This document shows, piece after piece, positions 7,288 to 15,954 of a stretch of 64,000 bases of DNA. Every line of letters begins with the position of its first letter. The first letter of the stretch is position 1. Origin of the DNA: Candidatus Marispirochaeta associata (GTDB lineage Bacteria; Spirochaetota; Spirochaetia; JC444; Marispirochaetaceae); contig JWTM01000101.1 in the NCBI GenBank assembly GCA_001749745.1, positions 248,001 through 312,000 of the forward strand. Reading direction: 5' to 3'. Position numbers and translations under genes: made by a program. Under the pieces are notes generated by a model that was not told the DNA's origin, did not search any database, and saw nothing but the letters and a program-made list of their open reading frames with translations.

Positions 7288-9282
7288 TTATTGAATGTTC
7301 ATTACCGAGGGGATGGTGCGGATACTCTTGAGGACGGTCTTGAAGTCCTCTTTGCGGTCCAGCTCCATGGTGAAGAAGCCGCTTAAGTTTCCGCGCTCGT
7401 TCTCTTCCAACTTGCCCTCGATCAGGTGTCCTTTGTATTTCCGGATCGCCCCTTCGATCTCGGAGAAGAGGTCGGAGGTCATCCGGGCGGTAATCTGGAA
7501 GCGTCGGGTGGCCCTGGGAGTTGCGGCCTCCCACTCTACTTCGACGCAGCGCTCCTCGATCTCGTTGATATGCGCCAGGTTGGGACAGTCCCGGCGATGG
7601 ACGATGATTCCCCGTCCCCGGGAGATATAGCCGATGATGTCGTCTCCGGTAGCCGGTTGGCAGCATTTGGCCATGGTGATCATCATATTGCGTTCGCCCC
7701 CGATCTTGAAGGCCACCTTGGCCCGGTCGACGATCTGCTTGATGATCTCTCCCGATTCGCCGCTCTCGTCGCTCTTCTCGGGCTCGGCTGCCGGGGGCGG
7801 AGCGTCCTGCCGCTTCTTGGCGATGACGTTCTTGTCGATGATCAGGTTCTCGTCGTGCTGGTTGAGCCAGTGACGAATCTTGCCCCGGGCTCGGGCGGTC
7901 TTGACGAACTTGAGCCAGTTGACGTGTGGATGGGCGCTGTTGTTGGTCAGGATATCGACCACCTGGGTGTTCTTGAGCTCCGTATTGAGGGAGATGATCG
8001 ATCCGTCGGCCTTGGCGCCCAGACAGTGGTTTCCCACCTCGGTGTGGATGTGGTAGGCGAAATCGAGGGCCGTTGCTCCTTTGGGAAGCTCGATGATATC
8101 ACCCCGGGGGGTAAAGACGTATATCGAATCCCGGAGCAGCTCGCTCTTGATATCGGTAAGGAATTCGCTCGAGGTGTAGCCCCGACCATTGAGGCTCTTG
8201 AGTTTATTGATAATCGCCAGGTCGCCGGTTTTGATGCGGTCCTTATTCTGACCCCGTTTATAGGCCCAGTGAGCGGCGATTCCCATCTCGGCGGTGGCGT
8301 GCATGCGCCGCGTGCGGATCTGGATCTCCAGCTGCTTTCCCTCCCAGCACATCACCGTCGTATGCAGGCTCTGGTACTGGTTCGACTTGGGCATGGCGAT
8401 GTAATCCTTGAAGCGACCCTCGATGGGCGGCCAGAGTCGATGCACCAGGCCTAAAATCGTGTAACATTCGCTCGAGGTGGTGCAGAGAATCCGCAAGCCG
8501 AGGAGATCGTGAATCTCATGGAATGATTTCTGCCGGCGGCGCATCTTCTGATAGATCGAATAGAAGTGCTTAGCCCGGCTGTAGACCTCGATCTCGATCC
8601 CCTCTTTCTGGGCCTGTTGGTGGATCGTCCGTTCCACCTTCTTTAGGTAATCCGCCCGTTTGCGTTTCTTCTCGGTCAGGGCTTCCTTGATCTGGGTGTA
8701 GACCGCCGGATGGAGATGCTTGAGCGCCAGGTCCTCCAGCTCGATCTTCATCCAGGAGATACCGAGCCGGTCGGCCAGGGGGGCGTAGATATCGAGGCAC
8801 TCCTGGGCGATCCGCTTCCGCTTCTCCTCGGGGAGGTACTCCAGGGTGCTCATATTGTGGAGTTTGTCGGCCAGTTTGATCAGGATGACCCGGATATCCT
8901 TGGTCATCGCAAAGAGCATCTTCCGGATCGATTCGGCCCCCTGGACCGATTTGCTCTTGGCCCGGAGGATCGAGATCTTGGTTACCCCGTTCACCAGGGC
9001 GACCACCTCCTTGCCGAAGCGGCGCTGCATCTCCTTCTTGGAGCCTTCGGTATCTTCCAATACGTCGTGAAGCAGGGCGGCGATGATAGTCTCGGCGTCC
9101 ATCTCGAGCTCGATCAGAATCTCGGCCACCATGATGGGATGAATGTAGAAAGGCTCCCCGGAGGCGCGCGTCTGCTCACGATGGAGCTCCTCCCCCCAGT
9201 GGACGGCCTCCATGATCTTGGCCTTATCCTCCGGTGCGTAGCGGCCGAGTTTGCTCTCAAACTGTTCGATGCGCGTCTGCAT
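7288..9282 (-). CDS. rel: bifunctional (p)ppGpp synthetase/hydrolase, Rel/SpoT family
   Basis: A 664-residue stringent-response enzyme, somewhat shorter than the usual 700-740. An intact HD hydrolase domain is visible (LHDVLEDTE, His72-Asp73 and Glu76-Asp77). The synthetase domain has the RFKDYIA motif (the RXKD form typical of bifunctional enzymes, unlike the EXDD of RelA) and YQSLHTTV. Then come a TGS domain (about 385-445), a zinc-finger-like helical part with CCQP and a C-terminal ACT domain (about 590-664). It makes and degrades (p)ppGpp in response to starvation. It starts one base after the prmC stop, so it is translationally coupled to release-factor genes, and no other RSH protein is seen in the window. 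Confidence 0.95.
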   Translation of the reverse strand: MQTRIEQFESKLGRYAPEDKAKIMEAVHWGEELHREQTRASGEPFYIHPIMVAEILIELEMDAETIIAALLHDVLEDTEGSKKEMQRRFGKEVVALVNGVTKISILRAKSKSVQGAESIRKMLFAMTKDIRVILIKLADKLHNMSTLEYLPEEKRKRIAQECLDIYAPLADRLGISWMKIELEDLALKHLHPAVYTQIKEALTEKKRKRADYLKKVERTIHQQAQKEGIEIEVYSRAKHFYSIYQKMRRRQKSFHEIHDLLGLRILCTTSSECYTILGLVHRLWPPIEGRFKDYIAMPKSNQYQSLHTTVMCWEGKQLEIQIRTRRMHATAEMGIAAHWAYKRGQNKDRIKTGDLAIINKLKSLNGRGYTSSEFLTDIKSELLRDSIYVFTPRGDIIELPKGATALDFAYHIHTEVGNHCLGAKADGSIISLNTELKNTQVVDILTNNSAHPHVNWLKFVKTARARGKIRHWLNQHDENLIIDKNVIAKKRQDAPPPAAEPEKSDESGESGEIIKQIVDRAKVAFKIGGERNMMITMAKCCQPATGDDIIGYISRGRGIIVHRRDCPNLAHINEIEERCVEVEWEAATPRATRRFQITARMTSDLFSEIEGAIRKYKGHLIEGKLEENERGNLSGFFTMELDRKEDFKTVLKSIRTIPSVMNIQ

Positions 9283-9283
9283 A

Positions 9284-10123
9284 TTAAGCGTTGCCCTTGC
9301 GGCCCAGCGCTATGCGGGGCCGGCCTGCAAGATCCTCTATCCGCCGTACAGCAGTGTAACCGCAGCTATCCATATCGTCGGTAATGCGCGGTACAAGTTG
9401 AGGAGATGCTTCTATCATAAGATACCCATTCGACTCGAGCCGATCCAGCCCCTGGCTAAGAATCCGGGGAATCAGATCGTAGCCCTCTTTTCCGCCGTCC
9501 AGCGCTAAAATCGGTTCCGGCCAGGACTTGGCGAGGAGCCCCTCGACATAGGCATGTTCTACATAGGGGGGATTGCAGGTAATCAGGTCGTAACGCTCGC
9601 TCAGATCGGCCAAGAGATCGCTCACGCAGCTTGCCAGGGGTGCTCCCAAGAGCGAGCGGGCGTTGAAATCGGCCACCTCCAGCGCCTGCTCGGAGATGTC
9701 GGAGACCGAGATCTCGATCTCCGGCCGTTCATGCTTCAACGCCACTGCGATACAGCCGCTGCCGGTACAGGCGTCGTGAATCTTTAAGGGGGATGAGGAC
9801 CGGTCAATGAGACGGAGGGCCTCTTCCACCATTACCTCCGTATCGGGCCGGGGCACCAGTACCCGTTTATCCACATAGAAGTCGAGGCCCCAAAACTCCT
9901 TGCGGTTACGGATGTAGGAGACCGGTTCGCCGGCCAAACGCCGCTGCAATAGCTCGTCGTAGATGGCGGCAGTTACTCTGGGTATCTCTTCGTTCAGGTT
10001 GGCCAGGAGCCGTTCCTTCCCGACGCCGGTTGCGTGAGAGAGCAGCACCAGGGCGTCGAGGTAGGGGGTTTCGGTCTCGGCCAGGCGCTCCCTGGCGGAG
10101 CGCAGGCACTCGTTGAAGGTCAT
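9284..10123 (-). CDS. prmC: release factor glutamine methyltransferase
   Basis: A 279-residue SAM-dependent methyltransferase that methylates the glutamine of the GGQ loop of release factors. Visible are the N-terminal helical domain, the RPDTEVMVEEAL segment, the SAM-binding DACTGSGC loop (117-124) and the catalytic NPPYVE (184-189). It begins two bases after the stop of prfA, whose product is its substrate, the standard bacterial pairing. Confidence 0.95.
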   Translation of the reverse strand: MTFNECLRSARERLAETETPYLDALVLLSHATGVGKERLLANLNEEIPRVTAAIYDELLQRRLAGEPVSYIRNRKEFWGLDFYVDKRVLVPRPDTEVMVEEALRLIDRSSSPLKIHDACTGSGCIAVALKHERPEIEISVSDISEQALEVADFNARSLLGAPLASCVSDLLADLSERYDLITCNPPYVEHAYVEGLLAKSWPEPILALDGGKEGYDLIPRILSQGLDRLESNGYLMIEASPQLVPRITDDMDSCGYTAVRRIEDLAGRPRIALGRKGNA

Positions 10124-10125
10124 AG

Positions 10126-11196
10126 TCAGGAGGCGATACCCTTGAGCATCTCCTCCCGGGCGCTGACCTTCAGGGTTTCCACCAGCTCCTCCATGGCTCC
10201 CTCGATGATCGAGTCGAGCTTGTAGAGGGTCAGGTTGATCCGGTGGTCGGTCAGCCGATTCTGGGGGAAGTTGTAGGTTCGGATTCGTTCGGAGCGGTCG
10301 CCGGAGCCGATCTGGTTCTTCCGGGTCTCCGAACGCTCCGCCTGCTTGCGGGCCTCTTCAGCCTCGAAGAGCCGCGCCCTGAGGACCTTCATCGCTTTGG
10401 CTTTGTTCTTGTGCTGGGATTTCTCATCCTGACAGGAGACGACCACCCCGGTCGGGATATGGGTGATCCGGACCGCCGAATCGGTGGTGTTGACGTGCTG
10501 TCCGCCGGCGCCCTGGGCCCGGAAGGTATCGATCCGGAGATCGCTCTCCTGAACCTCGATATCGGTCTCCTCCGCTTCGGGCAGCACCGCCACGGTAACC
10601 GCCGAGGTGTGAATCCGCCCTCCCGACTCGGTGGCCGGCACGCGCTGCACCCGGTGGCCGCCGCTCTCGTAGCGCAGATTCTCGTAGACGTTTTTCCCGC
10701 TGACGGTGAAGATGATCTCCTTGAATCCTCCCAGCTCCATCTGGTTGGCTTCCATCACCTCGATCTTCCAGCCCCGACCCTCGGCGAAGCGGCTGTACAT
10801 GCGGTAGAGATCGGCCGCAAACAAAGCCGCCTCGTCCCCGCCGGTACCGGCGCGGATCTCCATGATGATATTCTTGGCGTCCAATGGATCCCTGGGGATC
10901 AAGAGGAGTTTCAGCTCCTGCTCGAGCTTCTCGAGGCTCGTCTCGAGCTCGGAAAGCTCCTCCTTGGCCATCTCCTTCATCTCCGCATCCGACTCGGAGG
11001 CGATTAGCTCCTTGGTCTCCTGCAGCTGCCCATCCGTATCCCGGTACCGGTTGTAGGTCTCGACCAGCTCGCTTACGTGGGCGTGCTCTTGCATCAGGTC
11101 CCGGTAGCGGCGCATATCCTTCATGATATCCGGATCGGAGATCAGGGTTTCCAGCTCTTTGTGGCGTAGTACGTACTCGTCCAGCTTATCAAACAT
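10126..11196 (-). CDS. prfA: peptide chain release factor 1
   Basis: A 356-residue class I release factor. The GGQ peptidyl-hydrolysis motif lies at 231-233 and the codon-reading tripeptide is PAT (187-189, in RVPATE), the RF1 form that reads UAA/UAG; RF2 would have SPF. The N-terminal coiled-coil helices and the [14 protein letters not shown] segment are typical. Full family length and no frameshift site, which also excludes RF2. It heads the run with prmC, rel and rlmI. Confidence 0.95.
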   Translation of the reverse strand: MFDKLDEYVLRHKELETLISDPDIMKDMRRYRDLMQEHAHVSELVETYNRYRDTDGQLQETKELIASESDAEMKEMAKEELSELETSLEKLEQELKLLLIPRDPLDAKNIIMEIRAGTGGDEAALFAADLYRMYSRFAEGRGWKIEVMEANQMELGGFKEIIFTVSGKNVYENLRYESGGHRVQRVPATESGGRIHTSAVTVAVLPEAEETDIEVQESDLRIDTFRAQGAGGQHVNTTDSAVRITHIPTGVVVSCQDEKSQHKNKAKAMKVLRARLFEAEEARKQAERSETRKNQIGSGDRSERIRTYNFPQNRLTDHRINLTLYKLDSIIEGAMEELVETLKVSAREEMLKGIAS

Positions 11197-11202
11197 ATTA
11201 GG

Positions 11203-11376
11203 CTATACCTTTTCGTTGAACCGGGGGCATGAGTAGATGACCATCTCCATCTCTTTCGCCACCGCGGGATCAAACTCTTTCAGGGATTCGCGTATCCGGT
11301 CCTGCAGAATACAGCGGCCGTTCTGGGTACAGAGCGGGCAGGCCCCGTTCTCGCGATAGTTAATCTCGACCTTCAT
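11203..11376 (-). CDS. small four-cysteine protein
   Basis: A 57-residue protein with Cys-Pro-Leu-Cys, a third Cys seven residues later and a fourth near the C-terminus (SCPRF), suggesting a small zinc-binding or redox fold. It lies directly upstream of prfA (six bases). The longer ATG at 11,424 adds 16 residues that look non-coding. I prefer the ATG at 11,376, which has a TATTCT -10-like box seven bases upstream and a TTCCAG -35-like box 17 bp further, matching the leaderless promoters elsewhere in the window. Neither start has a good ribosome binding site. Function not recognised. Confidence 0.6.
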   Translation of the reverse strand: MKVEINYRENGACPLCTQNGRCILQDRIRESLKEFDPAVAKEMEMVIYSCPRFNEKV

Positions 11377-11514
11377 AGCGCATAGAATAACAAATTCGGA
11401 TGATTTCTGGAAGGAGGGAGCCATAAATGAGGTGATGAGATCATTTATTGGAAGCTCCCTGAAGAATCAAGCCAAGTGTGGTATGATAAGGACTATCATT
11501 ACGTGGAGGATGAT

Positions 11515-12468
11515 ATGAAAAGAGTATTCTCAATTGTTGGTCTAGTTCTGCTAGTTTTGGCCTTTTCGGCTTGTTCGGGAGGCGGTAGCGGTTCGGGAGG
11601 ACCAAATCCCTCGGTCAGTCAGGTTAGCGAAGCCACGCTCTCGGTCTCCGCAGGAACTACTGATCTTGGTAGCAGCGGAGTCGATGAATATGCATCTACA
11701 GCCGCTGATGTCTTCACCGACTTGGGCATGATGCTGGAGACCGTCTTCGGCACGGGCGGAGACTATGTAATGGGCTTGTTGGAGGGGGAGTTTGATACGT
11801 GGATGGGGAACTTTAGCGCCACAACCACTCCTACTGATCTCTACAATCTCGCGTCGATACCTGAGTATCTCAGTTTTGACGGGAGCGTGGACACAGACGC
11901 AGCCTTCGGAGACAATGCAGTCATCAGCAGCGGCGCGGCGTTGGACACAACGGTTAACATCAATCTAGACGGGAACGGTCTTCCTAACCATGTAACCTTA
12001 AGCATCGAGCTTGCGGATTTATGTGTCGACGTAACCGGTCCGATCAGCAGCAGCGACGATTACGATGCCTTTGTTAATGATGGCAAGATCGTCGTCTCGG
12101 CTAATCTCAACCTCGATCTCTATATCACCTGGGCCTATGACTCGGACTACGGCGAGTACTTTCCCACGGCGTTCAACGGCGCCTACAGCACCTCCTTCCG
12201 GGGTAAGGCGGCCTTGAGCGGCGGCCACGGGGATCCAACTTCCCGGGGAGGCAATATCGTTGCTATTATCGAGATGGACGACAGCGAGGTTCTCTCGATT
12301 GACGAGAATATGATGAGTGATCCCACCGCGATGGAGAACTATTTGGATTCAAAGGTCCAGCCCGACTATTTCAGTGTTGAATTAGCTAACTATGCTGACG
12401 GCGAGACGAGTACTCCATTATATTCTGAAGTATTAACCATAGACGATCTCATCGCCATGGTGCCGTAA
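11515..12468 (+). CDS. predicted lipoprotein of unknown function
   Basis: A 317-residue protein starting with a lipoprotein signal (basic start, hydrophobic core, Ala-Phe-Ser-Ala-Cys lipobox, Cys at about residue 20) followed by a Gly/Ser-rich tether. The ATG at 11,515 is chosen over one at 11,476 because GGAGGA lies four bases before it. The mature part is acidic with many Asp/Ser/Thr and beta-type alternation and no recognised domain, compatible with a surface or periplasmic beta protein. It is a single-gene unit with its own terminator. Confidence 0.85.
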   Translation: MKRVFSIVGLVLLVLAFSACSGGGSGSGGPNPSVSQVSEATLSVSAGTTDLGSSGVDEYASTAADVFTDLGMMLETVFGTGGDYVMGLLEGEFDTWMGNFSATTTPTDLYNLASIPEYLSFDGSVDTDAAFGDNAVISSGAALDTTVNINLDGNGLPNHVTLSIELADLCVDVTGPISSSDDYDAFVNDGKIVVSANLNLDLYITWAYDSDYGEYFPTAFNGAYSTSFRGKAALSGGHGDPTSRGGNIVAIIEMDDSEVLSIDENMMSDPTAMENYLDSKVQPDYFSVELANYADGETSTPLYSEVLTIDDLIAMVP

Positions 12469-12485
12469 GGCTTAGCATTCTATAA

Positions 12486-12516
12486 GCGCCTCCGGCCAAT
12501 GGGGGCGCATTTTATT
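12486..12516 (+). terminator. intrinsic terminator after the lipoprotein gene
   Basis: GCGCCTCC (12,486-12,493) pairs with GGGGGCGC (12,501-12,508) around a seven-base loop, followed by ATTTTATT. It overlaps the stop codon of the converging rhomboid gene. Confidence 0.75.
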
Positions 12517-13099
12517 GCTCTTCCACCTCTTCAGTAACCTTCCGCTCCCCCCGGCGGGTAAAGCCGAACATAGAGCCGCAGATGCCGCCCAGGATGTGGG
12601 CGGTCTGGGAGATGTCGTCCGCCCGGGCGATCAGGATGATCTCCTTCATTAAATATAGGAGTACCACCAGAATGAAGGTCAGCGGGATCTCGCCGTTTCT
12701 GACATTAGTGAAGGAGACGAGGATGATCATCATGAAGACTATGCCGCTGGCGCCGAGAAGGGCGGTATGAAAGAAGAGGGTGTTGACGACACCGGTTACC
12801 AGGGCGGTGAAGAAGATCATCCAGAGGAGCGGTCCGGATCCGTACTTCTCCTCCAGGATCGGTCCGATGAGGAGGATTATCGCGAAATTTCCCATTAGGT
12901 GTTCCCAGCCTGCATGGCCGACTATGTGGGAGACGAGCCGCAGATAGGCCAGGGGATTCAAGGGCTGGAAGTAGCCCCGGGGGAGGGCGGTAAAGAGGGC
13001 CGTGGTGACTCCCGCCCGGGTAATGGTGTCGAAAAGGAGTACTGCCGTCGCCAACAGGGCGAAGCTCAAAGTTATCGGGGCGTTGTAGCGGATGCGCAT
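12512..13099 (-). CDS. rhomboid-family intramembrane serine protease
   Basis: A 195-residue membrane protein with about six membrane segments. The rhomboid landmarks are present: HLMGNF (His...Asn oxyanion helix), the nucleophile in LLGASGIVF (Gly-Ala-Ser-Gly) and the second catalytic His in TAHILGG. Rhomboids cleave transmembrane helices of other proteins. It is small, about the core six-helix size, with no extra domains. It starts at the last base of the DUF2141 gene upstream, so the two are probably co-translated. The substrate is unknown. Confidence 0.85.
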   Translation of the reverse strand: MRIRYNAPITLSFALLATAVLLFDTITRAGVTTALFTALPRGYFQPLNPLAYLRLVSHIVGHAGWEHLMGNFAIILLIGPILEEKYGSGPLLWMIFFTALVTGVVNTLFFHTALLGASGIVFMMIILVSFTNVRNGEIPLTFILVVLLYLMKEIILIARADDISQTAHILGGICGSMFGFTRRGERKVTEEVEEQ

Positions 13100-13527
13100 T
13101 ACTCTATCTCCACCAGGATATCAGTGAGGTCGGAATCGACCTCGAAGGAGATCTCGTTGAACCGCGGACCTCGAAAGCGGGGGCGAACCGGGCGATAGGT
13201 GCCCCAGGGTTCAATCCCAAAGAGGGAGAAATCGATCTTCTCATTGCCGTTTTGATCGAGGAAGGCCCGTATACCGTAAGTTCCCGCCGGTACGTCGGGA
13301 AACGAGAAGGCATCCGTCTCCTTGCCGGCTTCGACCTCGACGATCGCCCCCTGCCAGTAGCCCTCCTGCTCCTCTTCAAAGGCCTCCCGGTCCACTAACT
13401 GTAGATAGACGGTGCCGCTCTCTGATGCTCTGACCTTGCCCGCCACGAGGAAGCCCTCTTCGGCGTGGAGCATCCCTCTACTGGTGAGTCCGACAAGCAA
13501 TACGAGCGATAATAGCCTAAACTTCAT
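13099..13527 (-). CDS. exported DUF2141-family protein
   Basis: A 142-residue protein with a signal peptide (about 1-22, ending HAE). The C-terminal half carries the DUF2141 pattern: a PAGTYGIRAFLDQNGNEKID stretch and a GIEPWG turn, a beta-sandwich related to transthyretin-like folds. The family is periplasmic or surface and its function is not established. Its ATG has a promoter whose -10 lies eight bases upstream and no ribosome binding site (leaderless type). It is followed directly by the rhomboid protease; a protease/substrate relation is possible but pure inference. Confidence 0.8.
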   Translation of the reverse strand: MKFRLLSLVLLVGLTSRGMLHAEEGFLVAGKVRASESGTVYLQLVDREAFEEEQEGYWQGAIVEVEAGKETDAFSFPDVPAGTYGIRAFLDQNGNEKIDFSLFGIEPWGTYRPVRPRFRGPRFNEISFEVDSDLTDILVEIE

Positions 13528-13535
13528 GATTTATT

Positions 13536-13564
13536 AGTCTATCAGGAGAAATAGGGGGCATCAA
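13536..13564 (-). promoter_or_regulatory. promoter for DUF2141-rhomboid, leaderless type
   Basis: Minus strand: TTGATG (13,564-13,559), 17-bp spacer, TAGACT (13,541-13,536), then eight bases to the ATG at 13,527. Confidence 0.55.
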
Positions 13565-13623
13565 TAACTGGCTTTTTCTCACTTTTTTTGTAAATTATAA
13601 GCAGACGAGATGAGGAGGAGTAA

Positions 13624-14193
13624 ATGACTCCCACAGTACAGAAAGGCGTAAGTTTCCTACAGAACGGACAGTACGACGAGGCTATCGCGGTATTCCTGGA
13701 GGTTCTCTATGATGACCCTCAGGAGGCGGAGGCCCTGAAGAATTTGGGAATCGCCTACACCGAGGCACAGCGCAACGTGGAGTCGGAGAAGACTCTGAGC
13801 TACTATCTCTCCCTGCATCCAGAAGATCCGGCGGCAATCGAGGGTCTCGGTTGCGCCCTCTACCGGCAAAAGGCCTACTACAAGGCCTACGAGCTCTTTG
13901 AACAGTCGAAGGCGCTGAATCCGGGGAGTCCGTCGATACATCGTAATCTCGGTCTGGCCCAGATGGCGGTAGGCGAGCTGGAAGAGGGGTATCAGAGTCT
14001 GAAGAAGGCTCACCAGATGAACCTCTTCGATTACAAAACCGCCTACGCCTTTGCAGCGGCCTGTCAGAAGAGCGGTCGTGTGGACGAGGCGGAAGAGGTG
14101 TTGACCGAGTTGCTCCAGGATTTTCTGCCCGAGGAGTTCGAGAGTACCGTACGACATGATCTGGAGGCGCTGCGCCGCTCCCGTCTTCGTTGA
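13624..14193 (+). CDS. tetratricopeptide-repeat protein
   Basis: A 189-residue soluble protein made of about five TPR-type helix pairs, with Gly/Ala and Tyr positions as in the 34-residue repeat (for example GQYDEAIAVFLEVLYDDP and ALKNLGIAYTEAQ). TPR proteins are protein-protein scaffolds. The ATG at 13,624 follows GAGGAGGAG, a strong ribosome binding site. The next gene is the FliG1-like protein 31 bp on, whose own -35 box overlaps this stop codon, so they are neighbours but separately promoted. Confidence 0.85.
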   Translation: MTPTVQKGVSFLQNGQYDEAIAVFLEVLYDDPQEAEALKNLGIAYTEAQRNVESEKTLSYYLSLHPEDPAAIEGLGCALYRQKAYYKAYELFEQSKALNPGSPSIHRNLGLAQMAVGELEEGYQSLKKAHQMNLFDYKTAYAFAAACQKSGRVDEAEEVLTELLQDFLPEEFESTVRHDLEALRRSRLR

Positions 14194-14218
14194 CCAGCAT
14201 TTACGCCGCTGGTAGAAT
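14190..14218 (+). promoter_or_regulatory. promoter for the FliG1-like gene, leaderless type
   Basis: TTGACC (14,190-14,195) overlaps the TGA stop of the TPR gene; a 17-bp spacer follows, then TAGAAT (14,213-14,218) and six bases to the ATG at 14,225. There is no Shine-Dalgarno sequence. Confidence 0.65.
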
Positions 14219-14224
14219 TGGCCT

Positions 14225-15379
14225 ATGGATATCCGCCGCAAGCTCTCTCAGGCCTACTCCCCGGGCAAGCAAGAAAAGGATGCTGCTCCCAAAAAACCGG
14301 TCGTAAAACCGGTAGAGTGGCAGAGTTTCAAACAACCGGCCGCCCCACAACCCCAATCGGAGCATCCGCCCAAAGGCCTCCTGAAAACCGGTCCAGAGGG
14401 CGACGGGACCGAGAAATCGGCCAAATTTCTGCTCCTCATCGGCAAGGATGAGGCGGCCAAGATTATGCGCCACTTCTCCGAGGAGGAGCTGCTTAGGATC
14501 TCCCGCGCCATGGCGGAGATACAAACGGTCTCGAAGAAAGAGGCCGACTCTCTGCTGCGGGAGTTCGGGTTCCTCAAGGTTCCGCCCCACTCCTCCCAGG
14601 GCGGTTTCGATGTTGCCAAATCACTCTTGACCGAGGCCTTCGGTCCCGAGCGGGCGGGTAAGGTTTTAAACAAGGTGCTCCCCTTCGGCGGGGAGAAGCC
14701 CTTCTCCTTTCTAGAGGAGTACGAGGCTCATCAGATCGCCTCTATTCTGAAGAAGGAGTCGATCCTCGCGGTGAGCGTGGTACTCAGGTTTCTGAGTCCC
14801 AAGAAGTCGTCGGCGGTATTGACCAGCCTGCCGGTTTCGCAACGGGTCGAAGCCGTGCGCCGTATGGGCCGCATGGAGCGGCTCGACGGAGAGGCCTTGG
14901 AGCGCATGCAGAGTGCTATCAGGGAGAAGATCCGCGCCCAGGGTAAGGTCGTCACCGAAGAGGTGGACGGACCCTCGGCCCTGGCGGCGATTCTGAAGCA
15001 TCTCTCCTTGGACCACGAGGAGGAGCTGATCCAGGATATCGAGGAGTTTAACCCTGAATTGAGCCGGGAGATCAAGGAGAAGGTCTACACCCTCGATCTT
15101 CTCTTGAATATCGAGGATAAGGAGCTGCAGGAGGTGTTGCGCACCCATCCGGACGAGGAGATCGCTCGGATGATCAAGGGACGCGATATGCGGGTGAGGG
15201 AGAAGATCCTCCACAATGTCTCCAGCCGGCGCCGGATGCTGATCGAAGAGGAGTCGGAGCATCTGGGACGGATTCCCAAGCGGGAAGCGGACCAGGCGGC
15301 CCGGGAGTTTCTCGATTATCTCATGAAGCTGGCCGATCAGGATATGATCCATTTCATCGACCGGGAAGAGCTGATCTAA
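14225..15379 (+). CDS. fliG: FliG-like flagellar motor switch protein, FliG1 type
   Basis: A 384-residue FliG homologue. A Pro/Lys-rich N-terminal extension (about 1-60) precedes the FliG N-domain (KFLLLIGKDEAAKIMRHFSEEE), a middle domain where the usual EHPQ motif reads YEAHQIASIL, and a C-domain with the LLLNIEDKELQEVL and KGRDMRVREKILHNVSSRR segments that match the torque helix region of FliG. Sequence drift and lack of neighbouring fli genes suggest the second, divergent FliG (FliG1) known from spirochaetes, which affects only a subset of motors, rather than the main rotor FliG. It has its own leaderless promoter and is convergent with the next gene. Confidence 0.8.
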   Translation: MDIRRKLSQAYSPGKQEKDAAPKKPVVKPVEWQSFKQPAAPQPQSEHPPKGLLKTGPEGDGTEKSAKFLLLIGKDEAAKIMRHFSEEELLRISRAMAEIQTVSKKEADSLLREFGFLKVPPHSSQGGFDVAKSLLTEAFGPERAGKVLNKVLPFGGEKPFSFLEEYEAHQIASILKKESILAVSVVLRFLSPKKSSAVLTSLPVSQRVEAVRRMGRMERLDGEALERMQSAIREKIRAQGKVVTEEVDGPSALAAILKHLSLDHEEELIQDIEEFNPELSREIKEKVYTLDLLLNIEDKELQEVLRTHPDEEIARMIKGRDMRVREKILHNVSSRRRMLIEEESEHLGRIPKREADQAAREFLDYLMKLADQDMIHFIDREELI

Positions 15380-15380
15380 A

Positions 15381-15794
15381 CTACTCTATTAAATCGGGAA
15401 AACGGTACTCGATTCCCCCATTATCACGTACCTCGAGGGAGGCGTAGCCCCGTCGGGCGAGGTCCTCTAGAATCTCTTCGGCCTGGGAGATGGTCAGATC
15501 GCTCTCTACGGCGATCATAGTGGGGGTAATAACGCCCTTATGCTTCTGGGCCGATTTGAGGATCAGCCGCTCCCGGGCCTCCTTGGTGAGCTCCCGCGGT
15601 TTAGAGGGTTCATTGAGCCGGCGCTGACTCCGCTCCTCCAGAATCTTGCCGGCGCCCCGGGCCATGGGGAGAATACCGGCGAAGACCAAGGGAAAGATCC
15701 AGAAGAAGCTGTTGAATATAAGATAGACCGCCCCGAAGGCCAAAGTCATGCCGAGACCGGAATAGAACTCGTTGCTGCCGGAGCGTTTTCCCAT
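15381..15794 (-). CDS. membrane protein with C-terminal winged-helix-like domain
   Basis: A 137-residue protein. One or two membrane segments lie at about 12-40, then a basic linker, then a C-terminal domain (about 80-137) whose helices and wing read like a winged-helix module. That domain is clearly paralogous to the C-terminus of the TM2-domain protein at 26,283-26,825 (VITPTMIAVESDLT versus VARPSVISLEADVP, both ending in a YRFPDL/YLFRDL strand). A longer frame to 15,926 is rejected: the ATG at 15,794 has a promoter -10 seven bases upstream (leaderless type) and the extra residues look random. Function unknown. Confidence 0.75.
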   Translation of the reverse strand: MGKRSGSNEFYSGLGMTLAFGAVYLIFNSFFWIFPLVFAGILPMARGAGKILEERSQRRLNEPSKPRELTKEARERLILKSAQKHKGVITPTMIAVESDLTISQAEEILEDLARRGYASLEVRDNGGIEYRFPDLIE

Positions 15795-15801
15795 AGCCGA
15801 T

Positions 15802-15830
15802 ATAGTACCGAAGATTATTCCCTCTGGCAA
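15802..15830 (-). promoter_or_regulatory. promoter for the winged-helix membrane protein, leaderless type
   Basis: Minus strand: TTGCCA (15,830-15,825), 17-bp spacer, TACTAT (15,807-15,802), seven bases to the ATG at 15,794. Confidence 0.6.
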
Positions 15831-15847
15831 TGGCGAACAGGGAGTGG

Positions 15848-15868
15848 GGCGGGAAGCTCTTTCCCGCC
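15848..15868 (-). terminator. hairpin downstream of dctM
   Basis: GGCGGGAA and TTCCCGCC form a perfect 8-bp stem with a five-base loop about 90 bases after the dctM stop and just before the next promoter. No U tract follows, so termination strength is doubtful. Confidence 0.35.
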
Positions 15869-15954
15869 GGAAAATGGTACTCCGCCACCTGCAGATGGGC
15901 GCCGGTGTAGATGTAGCGAACCACATGGCTTGCGACCGTCACCCTTCGCATCCA

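Noticed and set aside
7426..8454. 342-residue open frame on the plus strand opposite rel
   Set aside because: It is antisense to an intact Rel/SpoT gene, its product is low-complexity Leu/Val/Asp/Gly-rich without domains, and GC-rich sequence commonly keeps such mirror frames open.
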